This document shows positions 6,084 to 11,932 of a DNA stretch of 12,679 bases, piece after piece; position 1 is the first letter of the stretch, and each line of letters opens with the position of its first letter. Both the position numbers and the translations under genes were made by a program. The notes below the pieces were generated by a model, which ran no database searches, had not been told where the DNA came from, and was given only the letters and a program-made list of their open reading frames with translations. Source of the stretch: DATCVA01 sp036567205 (lineage in GTDB: Bacteria > Pseudomonadota > Gammaproteobacteria > Burkholderiales > Burkholderiaceae_B); contig DATCVA010000240.1 in assembly GCA_036567205.1 (NCBI GenBank), positions 1 through 12,679 of the forward strand. Direction: 5' to 3'.

Positions 6084-7061
6084 ATGTCAAAATTATTCCA
6101 AACTAGCATCTGCACCGCAGTGCTCTCAGCGCTTGCCGCTATCGGCCCAAGTGCTACTGCCAAGGCCCAAGAGGCGTTTCCCTCTAAGCCGATTCGCCTT
6201 ATTTCCTGCTGCGCCGGTACGGTTGACAGCTTGGCACGCATGCTTGGCGAGCACATTTCGCAAGAGACTAAACAACCCGTTATTGTTGAGACAAAAGCGG
6301 GCGCCGCCGGCATCATTGCCGCTAGCTATGTAATGAAGGAAAAGGCCGACGGCTATACGGTTTTGATTGGTACCGGCCAGCACGGAGCCAACGAATTACT
6401 TTACGAAAAAGTACCCTACAACTACGCAACTGATTTCACGCCGATCACGGGAGTCGTCACAAACCCCACGGGGCTTTTTGTTAATGCGGCATCACCCTAT
6501 AACAATATCAATGACTTGGTTGCGGCAGCCAAAAAGCAACCGGGAGTATTGACGTCGGGTTGGGGAAGCACCACATCGCGTATAGGCTCTGAGCTTTTTA
6601 AACAGCTGACCGGCGCGGATATCCTAACTGTGGGTTACAAGACGAATCCCCAGGTCACCATCGATTTAATCGGTGACCGCATTACGATGACGATGGGTGA
6701 TATACCTACCAATCTACAGCATGTCAGGTCGGGTAAGCTGCGCGCGCTTGCCGTGTCTACGTCAAGCCGTCTTGCTCAAGCGCCAGATATCCCTACCCTG
6801 GAAGAGGCGGGCGTTAAAGGTTACGACAATTTTGGTTCCTGGATCGCCGCCTGGGCGCCAGCCGGAACGCCTAAAGATACCGTCAAAACACTGAATGGTT
6901 TGTTTGAACGCGCACTGACGTCAGAAATGGCACGCAATTACTTCAGTACAACAGGCATGCTGCCGTTTGTGACAACTTCCGAAGGGCTGGAACGTTATCA
7001 GAAAGCCGAGCACAACCGTTGGGCACGCATCATCAAAGCGGCGGGCATGACTAAAGGGTAG
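6084..7061 (+). CDS. Bug/TctC-family periplasmic solute receptor (orphan tripartite tricarboxylate transporter receptor)
   Basis: 325 residues. Residues 1-29 are a Sec signal peptide ending A-K-A-Q; the mature protein opens with F-P-S-K-P-I-R-L-I. Family hallmarks follow: V-I-V-E-T-K-A-G-A-A-G, A-D-G-Y-T-V-L-I-G, D-F-T-P-I-T-G-V, S-G-K-L-R-A-L-A-V-S-T, A-P-D-I-P-T-L-E-E-A-G and W-A-P-A-G-T-P-K-D-T-V. It captures an organic or aromatic acid in the periplasm, presumably the substrate of this operon. No TctA or TctB membrane genes are present, as is common for the many orphan Bug receptors of Alcaligenaceae. The usual P-F-A-P-G-G ligand loop after the first strand is replaced by S-C-C-A-G-T (mature N-terminus), so ligand choice may be unusual. 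It is followed five bases later by the next gene. Confidence 0.93.
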   Translation: MSKLFQTSICTAVLSALAAIGPSATAKAQEAFPSKPIRLISCCAGTVDSLARMLGEHISQETKQPVIVETKAGAAGIIAASYVMKEKADGYTVLIGTGQHGANELLYEKVPYNYATDFTPITGVVTNPTGLFVNAASPYNNINDLVAAAKKQPGVLTSGWGSTTSRIGSELFKQLTGADILTVGYKTNPQVTIDLIGDRITMTMGDIPTNLQHVRSGKLRALAVSTSSRLAQAPDIPTLEEAGVKGYDNFGSWIAAWAPAGTPKDTVKTLNGLFERALTSEMARNYFSTTGMLPFVTTSEGLERYQKAEHNRWARIIKAAGMTKG

Positions 7062-7066
7062 TAGCT

Positions 7067-7777
7067 ATGACTATGAAAGATAATGGTTTGCTAGCCTTGT
7101 GGCTCCATATGGAGCCACAGCATGAAGGAGCGTTAGACGCCTGGTATGACACTGAGCACACCGATATTGTTCTTGAGGTTCCTGGCGTACATGGCTCGCG
7201 CCGCTTTAAAGAACGTGACATGGCTGGCGCCGACGCCCCAAAGTATCTTATTTTTTACGAGATGAGGGACGAAACGGTTCAACCTAGCGCCGCGTATCAA
7301 CAAATCGCTGACAATCCAACGCCTTGGTCGCGATATATGCGCACTTTGTATGAAATGCAACGGCGCATTAACTACAAACTGCTTTCTGTGCACGGTGGGC
7401 AAGCCAGCAATGCGGAAAAGGCCATGCTCATGATCCGGTCGGAAAAAATCGCTGATATCGATTTGCCATGGCAAACTGAGTTTGCCTTCCAAGCTAGCCG
7501 AATAAAGGGTTGCCGGTCCGCACACGTCTATCGGGCCATGCCAAATAAGCACGGACTGCCCGGAGGAATAAGCGGGACGAGTCCAGACGAGGTGTTGGAA
7601 ATATATAGCTTTGATGCCAGGGACAGCGATCAGGCGCTGTCCTGGCAAGAGCTACACCGTAAATATAGCGAGGATCGCCAGGCATCATTAAAACCCCTTC
7701 AATACACTGTGTATGTGCCTACTACGGCGCCTCGCAGGAACTGCAGGGAAGTTTTGCGACAATCAGAGTCGGCCTAG
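7067..7777 (+). CDS. Duplicated dimeric alpha/beta-barrel (EthD-like) protein of unknown function
   Basis: 236 residues, cytoplasmic, no signal peptide. AAAGGG (7054-7059) precedes the ATG by seven bases, and the gene starts five bases after the receptor stop, so it belongs to the operon. The first half (about 8-105) has the EthD-like pattern: a first strand (L-L-A-L-W-L-H-M), D-A-W-Y-D-T-E-H-T, V-P-G-V-H-G-S-R-R-F and Y-L-I-F-Y-E-M. The second half (about 118-215) seems to repeat the fold (A-M-L-M-I-R-S, then I-K-G-C-R-S-A-H-V-Y-R and V-L-E-I-Y-S-F-D). Single-chain tandem ferredoxin-like folds include isomerases, decarboxylases and monooxygenases that act on small aromatic or lactone compounds. 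Conserved His and Tyr of the W-Y-D-T-E-H segment could be catalytic. The reaction is unknown; I assign fold only. Confidence 0.7.
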   Translation: MTMKDNGLLALWLHMEPQHEGALDAWYDTEHTDIVLEVPGVHGSRRFKERDMAGADAPKYLIFYEMRDETVQPSAAYQQIADNPTPWSRYMRTLYEMQRRINYKLLSVHGGQASNAEKAMLMIRSEKIADIDLPWQTEFAFQASRIKGCRSAHVYRAMPNKHGLPGGISGTSPDEVLEIYSFDARDSDQALSWQELHRKYSEDRQASLKPLQYTVYVPTTAPRRNCREVLRQSESA

Positions 7778-7802
7778 ACCTTGAGCGATACGCTCGCTCA
7801 GT

Positions 7803-7844
7803 AGCTTTCAGGGATTAAGCACAATAGGCTTAATCCCTGAAGCT
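7803..7844 (+). terminator. Long stem-loop after the lyase/receptor operon, probable terminator without T-run
   Basis: A 14-bp perfect stem (7807-7820 with 7828-7841) closes a 7-base loop and extends by three more pairs (7803-7805 with 7842-7844) past one bulged T. A smaller TGAGCG/CGCTCA inverted repeat (7782-7787, 7795-7800) precedes it. It lies between convergent genes and so may serve both strands. No T-run follows on either side, so it may instead protect the 3' end of the transcript. Confidence 0.6.
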
Positions 7845-7987
7845 CGGTTAAATTGCAATAACCATACACGCTACGTATGAGCGTACCGGGTCCTGTCCAA
7901 ACTATGATTGGAGTTCAGTGCGTGGCATAAGCGGTAGGACCGGCGCCACATTGTGGCCCTTCCCCTGAAGACGACGCCATCAAACGC
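7845..7987. other. Remainder of the convergent gap
   Basis: Only a short 5-bp hairpin, GCCAC (7945-7949) with GTGGC (7953-7957), is seen downstream of the LysR gene. There is no credible ORF or promoter. Confidence 0.4.
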
Positions 7988-8926
7988 TTAGGGCGATGCG
8001 CTTCCGCTACGGTGGTAAGAGCGACGTTGAATCTCTGGAAACTCTGAAGTCATTATGTTGCGTAGCCATTTGTTTCCCGGGTCGAGCTGTGCACTACGGT
8101 GCCAGTACATGTTTACCTGGAAAGTTGGCGGAACAAACGGAAGCCGAACTTGTTTAATTCCGGGAAGGTAATTGAAGAAGTCCGCAAGCGCCTGTGGCAC
8201 GACGGCGATGGCATCGGTGCTGGCAACAATGATCGGTACGCTCATGAAGTGCGGCGTGCTAAGTACTACGTTACGATCAAATCGCTTCGATTTCATAAAC
8301 TCTTCGAAAATTTCCTGACTACGGCCGGCCGCCTGAACTACTACGTGTCCGAGTTCCTGAAACTGTGCCATCGTCAATGAGTCGTCGACCAACGGGTTGT
8401 CATTACGAATGATGCACGCAAACGAATGAAGACCAATCCGGCGTTGAAAGAATTGGTTGCCCTTAATGTCAGGAAAATACCCAAACGCCAGGTCGACTGT
8501 GCCGGCGGACATTTCTTCCTCGAGTTGCGCGGGCGGCATGTGTACCGACCTTAGGGACACTGACGATGTCTGTTTCTGGATGCTTCGAAGCGCAAGCGGA
8601 AGGTAAATACCTTCCCCGATGTCGGACAAGGCTAGTCGAAATTCCCTGGTCGACGTTTTGGCATCAAAACCCGGGGGCGCCAGCAATTCTGTGTTTATCG
8701 TTTTGACGACGCTACGGATTGGGGTGAGCAACGCCTGGGCCCGGCTGGTCGGTTCCATGCCCCGTGATGTTTTGATAAACAAAGGGTCTTGCAGCGTTAG
8801 GCGCAGCCGGCGCAGTGCCGTACTTAGCCCCGGCTGGCTCATGTTCAGTTCTATAGCTGCCTGGCTAACGCTTCGCGTCTCAAAAAGCGCAAGAAAAACT
8901 TTAAGTAAGTGAAGGTCAAGGTTCAT
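7988..8926 (-). CDS. LysR-family transcriptional regulator (NahR/NodD-like branch)
   Basis: 312 residues, typical LysR length. The N-terminus carries the winged HTH (L-D-L-H-L-L-K-V-F-L-A-L-F-E-T-R-S-V-S-Q-A-A, then M-S-Q-P-G-L-S-T-A-L-R-R-L-R and D-P-L-F-I-K-T-S-R-G-M-E-P-T), followed by a linker helix and a two-lobe effector domain (about 90-300). The D-P-L-F-(V/I)-(R/K)-T-x-x-G-M-x-P-T wording and the short N-terminus recall the NahR group that responds to salicylate and other aromatic acids. It is divergent from the Rieske oxygenase pair and probably activates it with an aromatic inducer. A perfect TATAAT on the minus strand (8964 to 8959) gives a leader of about 26 bases; the -35 is poor. 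The assigned role is inferred from family and layout. Confidence 0.92.
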   Translation of the reverse strand: MNLDLHLLKVFLALFETRSVSQAAIELNMSQPGLSTALRRLRLTLQDPLFIKTSRGMEPTSRAQALLTPIRSVVKTINTELLAPPGFDAKTSTREFRLALSDIGEGIYLPLALRSIQKQTSSVSLRSVHMPPAQLEEEMSAGTVDLAFGYFPDIKGNQFFQRRIGLHSFACIIRNDNPLVDDSLTMAQFQELGHVVVQAAGRSQEIFEEFMKSKRFDRNVVLSTPHFMSVPIIVASTDAIAVVPQALADFFNYLPGIKQVRLPFVPPTFQVNMYWHRSAQLDPGNKWLRNIMTSEFPEIQRRSYHRSGSASP

Positions 8927-9052
8927 TTTCGTATTGCTAAAAGCGATAACTATTATGCATTATATTTTATTGAGAAATGGAAGGGGCCGCTCTACACTGT
9001 GCTTTCAGAAGGGCATCAAGCTACTTTGTTATTTTTACCGTATAGGAAACCC
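8927..9052. promoter_or_regulatory. LysR/oxygenase divergent promoter region with a near-palindrome
   Basis: For the oxygenase, TTGAGA (8970-8975) and TACACT (8993-8998) are spaced 17 bp, a reasonable sigma-70 promoter with a start near 9005. For the LysR gene, TATAAT reads on the minus strand at 8964-8959. An AT-rich near-palindrome at 8951-8964 (12 of 14 positions symmetric around ATGCAT) would lie about 41-54 bp upstream of the oxygenase start and over the LysR -10, the usual place for a LysR protein that activates its target and represses itself. Confidence 0.5.
9044..9049 (+). promoter_or_regulatory. Ribosome-binding site fixing the oxygenase alpha start
   Basis: AGGAAA lies just before the ATG at 9053. 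The in-frame upstream ATG at 8909 lies inside the LysR gene, before the promoter, and would add 48 residues foreign to the family. Confidence 0.75.
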
Positions 9053-10309
9053 ATGGACACTACTGTTTCTAATCAACCGGATTCTTCCACTCTGTCATGG
9101 CCGAGCGAGGGCGAAGCGCGAGTACCTTTTAGGGTTTTCTCTGACCCCGAAATCTACGCCGCTGAACAGAAACACATTTTCCGAGGACCGGTTTGGCACT
9201 ACCTGTGCCTTGAGATCGAAGTGCCTAATAGTGGAGACATCCGTACTGGTTGGATCGGTGACACCCCTATTATTGTCACTCGGGATGAAGAGGGAAAAAT
9301 TAATGCAATGGTCAACCGCTGTGCACACAAGGGGGCGCTCGTCGTACTTAAAGACTGCGACCATCAGAAGTCCTTGAGGTGTGTTTATCATGCGTGGAAC
9401 TATGGCCTTGATGGCAAGCTTAAGAATGTCGTTTTTCGAAATGGGATCAACGGAAAGGGTGGCATGCCTGATGATTTCGATATATCTAAGCATCGATTGG
9501 AGCCGATCCGGGTAGAGACGTTTGGCGGTATCGTCTTTGGCACATTCTCGTCTGAAACAGAGCCTCTACAAGAGTTTTTAGGTGAAAGAATTGCGGCATT
9601 CCTCGCCCGAAATATGGATCATCCGCTAAAAATTCTGGGCGTACACAGCCAAATAATCCATAACAATTGGAAGCTTTACGCCGAGAACATACGCGACTCA
9701 TATCATGCAACGCTGCTGCACACGTTCTACACCACTTTCAAGGTCAATCGGCTTGATATGGACGGCGGTATCGTTTTGTCGGATAAAAAATGGCATCACA
9801 TCAGTTATTCGAAGCGAGCAACGTTCGATGAGGCAGCCGAGTACTCTGACGCCGAAGTCCATTCAGCGAAACACGATTCTAAGCTTGCGGGTCCGGAACT
9901 TTTGAAGACATGGAACGCATTCGATGACAACATTACCCACAGCATACAATCTGTATTTCCAACGTTGATGGTGCAGCTGACTTTAAATTCCCTGGCCGTC
10001 AGGTTCTTTGTTCCACGCGGGGTTGATAAGACCGAACTATTCTGGATATTTCTAGGCTACGAGAACGATACGCCGGAACAGGAAAGAATGCGGATTATGC
10101 AAGGGAATTTAACTGGTGCCGCAGGTCTTGTGGCGTTGGAAGACGGCTGTATAAATTCCTTTGTCCAACGCGGGACGACATCTAGTCCTGATGAAAACTC
10201 TTTTATTGAAATGGGCGGCAAGACTGCGGAGTCCAACGAATCGTCTCGTGCAACAGAGGCGGCCGTAAGAGGCTTTTGGCACGGGTATCGCGAAATCATG
10301 GGGTACTAA
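9053..10309 (+). CDS. Rieske non-heme iron aromatic-ring oxygenase, large (alpha) subunit, salicylate 5-hydroxylase/anthranilate dioxygenase type
   Basis: 418 residues, matching NagG and AndAc type subunits. The Rieske [2Fe-2S] motif is Cys90-x-His92, 17 residues, Cys110-x-x-His113. The catalytic domain has A-E-N-I-R-D-S-Y-H-A-T-L-L-H with bridging Asp215 and iron ligands His218 and His223; Asp364 in L-E-D-G is the likely third ligand. The segment G-K-G-G-M-P-D-D-F-D (134-143) and the R-V-E-T-F-G-G-I-V-F-G-T-F run are wording I associate with the salicylate 5-hydroxylase/anthranilate group. Such enzymes hydroxylate the ring of an aromatic carboxylic acid in the cytoplasm using electrons from a reductase and ferredoxin. 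Neither partner is in the window. The substrate is not determined; a benzoate-like acid is most likely. Four bases separate it from the beta subunit gene. Confidence 0.92.
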   Translation: MDTTVSNQPDSSTLSWPSEGEARVPFRVFSDPEIYAAEQKHIFRGPVWHYLCLEIEVPNSGDIRTGWIGDTPIIVTRDEEGKINAMVNRCAHKGALVVLKDCDHQKSLRCVYHAWNYGLDGKLKNVVFRNGINGKGGMPDDFDISKHRLEPIRVETFGGIVFGTFSSETEPLQEFLGERIAAFLARNMDHPLKILGVHSQIIHNNWKLYAENIRDSYHATLLHTFYTTFKVNRLDMDGGIVLSDKKWHHISYSKRATFDEAAEYSDAEVHSAKHDSKLAGPELLKTWNAFDDNITHSIQSVFPTLMVQLTLNSLAVRFFVPRGVDKTELFWIFLGYENDTPEQERMRIMQGNLTGAAGLVALEDGCINSFVQRGTTSSPDENSFIEMGGKTAESNESSRATEAAVRGFWHGYREIMGY

Positions 10310-10313
10310 CTAA

Positions 10314-10832
10314 ATGAACAACACAATATCTGCGATGCATCGCCCACAATCAAGCAATGCTGTCAAACCGGAAGTCCGGTTGAGTATCGAAGAGTTATTA
10401 ACTGATTACTGTCATCGGCTGGACGATGGCGAGGTCGATAAATGGACTAGCTTCTTTGCCGAGGGGGCGACCTACAAGATCACGACGCTCGAGAACGTCA
10501 AGCGCGGCTATCCGCTGGGGATTATGTACTGTGACGGCCTGGGCATGATGGAAGACAGAATAAAGGCGTTAAAGACTGCCAACATATTCGAAGAGCATGT
10601 TTATTGCCACATTATCAGCCGGCCTGAAATCAGGAAAGAGGGCGCCGACATTTATAGCGTTCGTACGAATTTTTCGATTTTCCGAACGATGTATACAGGA
10701 GCAAGCGAGACGTTTGCGACCGGAAGGTATCAGGACATAGTTCGCTGTACCCCTTCCGAAACCTTGTTTCTGGAAAAACAGGCAATCGTGGATTCCCGCC
10801 GTATCGACACATTGTTAGTGTTGCCAATATAA
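10314..10832 (+). CDS. Aromatic-ring oxygenase small (beta) subunit
   Basis: 172 residues with the SnoaL/NTF2-like cone fold of ring-hydroxylating beta subunits: I-E-E-L-L-T-D-Y-C-H-R-L-D-D-G-E-V-D-K-W at about 26-45, F-F-A-E-G-A-T-Y-K-I, G-M-M-E-D-R-I-K-A-L and the closing S-R-R-I-D-T-L-L-V-L-P-I. It has no catalytic metal site and serves in the alpha3beta3 assembly. It starts four bases after the alpha stop, so it is cotranscribed and probably translationally coupled; its own ribosome-binding site is poor. The N-terminus is some ten residues longer than typical; Met8 is a possible alternative start, but it has no better ribosome-binding site. Confidence 0.9.
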   Translation: MNNTISAMHRPQSSNAVKPEVRLSIEELLTDYCHRLDDGEVDKWTSFFAEGATYKITTLENVKRGYPLGIMYCDGLGMMEDRIKALKTANIFEEHVYCHIISRPEIRKEGADIYSVRTNFSIFRTMYTGASETFATGRYQDIVRCTPSETLFLEKQAIVDSRRIDTLLVLPI

Positions 10833-10848
10833 GCGACATGACACTGTT

Positions 10849-10874
10849 ACGTTCTACCCGTTAGGGTAGAACGT
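10849..10874 (+). terminator. Perfect 11-bp stem-loop between oxygenase beta and receptor genes
   Basis: ACGTTCTACCC (10849-10859) and GGGTAGAACGT (10864-10874) pair perfectly around a GTTA loop. No T-run follows, so it may be a partial terminator or an mRNA-processing or stabilising hairpin that sets different levels of oxygenase and receptor. No convincing promoter is seen between it and the receptor gene, which favours read-through. Confidence 0.5.
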
Positions 10875-10938
10875 GTCTGAAGAGCGAAAATAGCTGGTTT
10901 TCAGAGCTGACTTAATATCAATTATAAATGGAGTAGAC

Positions 10939-11931
10939 ATGACTCAAATACGGAATGGATTTTTTGGCCTATCAAGGATAGTCGCCTCTTGTTCGTTGTT
11001 TGTCTGTGCCCTATCGGTTTCTTTTGGCGCGAATGCCCAAACCTGGCCAGAAAAACCAATACAAATCGTTGTGCCATTCGCCCCGGGCGGCATTGCCGAC
11101 AATGTGGCTCGTCTTATACAGCCGGTCATGCAAGATAAGTTGGGGCAGTCAGTCGTTGTCGTGAACAAACCGGGAGCCAGCGGCAGCCTCGCAACCGACT
11201 ACGTTGCACGCAGCAAGCCAGACGGCTATACATTGCTTCTGGGCTTGGCTGCCCCTCAAACTCTTAATCAATTTATCTATGACGTTGGCTATGATGGCTT
11301 GAAGGATTTTGCGCCCATTACGCTTATCAACACCAATCCCATGGTCTTGATGGTGAATCCATCCTTGCCGGTCCATACGGTAAACGAGCTAATCGCTTAT
11401 GCGAAGGCGAATCCTGGAAAACTCAATTTTGCCGGGGCCGGTGGACTGACAACGTATAGTGGTGAAATCTTTAAGCATATGGCTGGGATAGACATGCTGC
11501 ATGTGCGATACCGAGGCGGTGCACCCGCTGTTACGGCCACGGTGGCTGGTGAAGTGCAAGTTACATTTGCCAATTATTCAGACGCACTTCCCTGGATTGC
11601 AAATAAGCGTTTGCGCCCCATTGCTCTGACCAGCGCGCACCGCTTTCCCCAGACGCCAGACGTTCCCACGATTGCCGAATCGGGCCTGCCAGGATTCCAG
11701 GTAGACGGATGGAGCGGGCTTTTGGCCCCCGCTGGAACACCGCCGGAAATCGTGAACCGGATTGCCGAGGCAGTTCAAATTGCCTTGAAGAGTCCCAGTG
11801 TCGTGAAAAGTATGGAATCCATAGGGGCTGTCCCCGGAGGGAATTCACCTGAAGAGTTTCGAAAATTTGTCGAAAGTGAAACGAAGAAATGGGGCGAATT
11901 TGTGGAAACGACAGGGATTAAGACTCAATAG
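10939..11931 (+). CDS. Bug/TctC-family periplasmic solute receptor (second copy)
   Basis: 330 residues; GGAG lies five bases before the ATG. The signal peptide covers about 1-34, ending G-A-N-A-Q, and the mature protein starts T-W-P-E-K-P-I-Q-I-V. It has the canonical ligand loop V-P-F-A-P-G-G-I-A-D-N-V-A-R, then V-V-V-N-K-P-G-A-S-G-S, P-D-G-Y-T-L-L-L-G, D-F-A-P-I-T-L-I, L-H-V-R-Y-R-G-G-A-P-A, L-R-P-I-A-L-T-S, T-P-D-V-P-T-I-A-E-S-G and L-A-P-A-G-T-P-P-E-I-V. It probably binds the aromatic acid attacked by the neighbouring oxygenase. No TctA or TctB partner is visible. It is clearly different from the receptor at 6084, so the two operons recognise different ligands or tolerate different ones. 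Confidence 0.94.
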   Translation: MTQIRNGFFGLSRIVASCSLFVCALSVSFGANAQTWPEKPIQIVVPFAPGGIADNVARLIQPVMQDKLGQSVVVVNKPGASGSLATDYVARSKPDGYTLLLGLAAPQTLNQFIYDVGYDGLKDFAPITLINTNPMVLMVNPSLPVHTVNELIAYAKANPGKLNFAGAGGLTTYSGEIFKHMAGIDMLHVRYRGGAPAVTATVAGEVQVTFANYSDALPWIANKRLRPIALTSAHRFPQTPDVPTIAESGLPGFQVDGWSGLLAPAGTPPEIVNRIAEAVQIALKSPSVVKSMESIGAVPGGNSPEEFRKFVESETKKWGEFVETTGIKTQ

Positions 11932-11932
11932 T

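Noticed and set aside
7133..7648. 171-residue minus-strand frame opposite the EthD-like gene
   Set aside because: It has no recognisable domain and lies opposite a gene with a good start and a recognisable fold pattern.
8909..9052. 48-residue N-terminal extension of the oxygenase alpha subunit
   Set aside because: It starts inside the LysR gene and crosses the probable promoter; the ATG at 9053 has a good ribosome-binding site and gives the family's length.
10332..10343. Perfect 12-bp palindrome GCGATGCATCGC
   Set aside because: It lies inside the beta-subunit coding region at the start of the gene, is short enough to occur by chance and has no partner copy noticed.
10900..10928. Possible promoter TTCAGA-17-TATAAA before the second receptor
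   Set aside because: Its transcription start would fall on the ribosome-binding site, leaving almost no leader.
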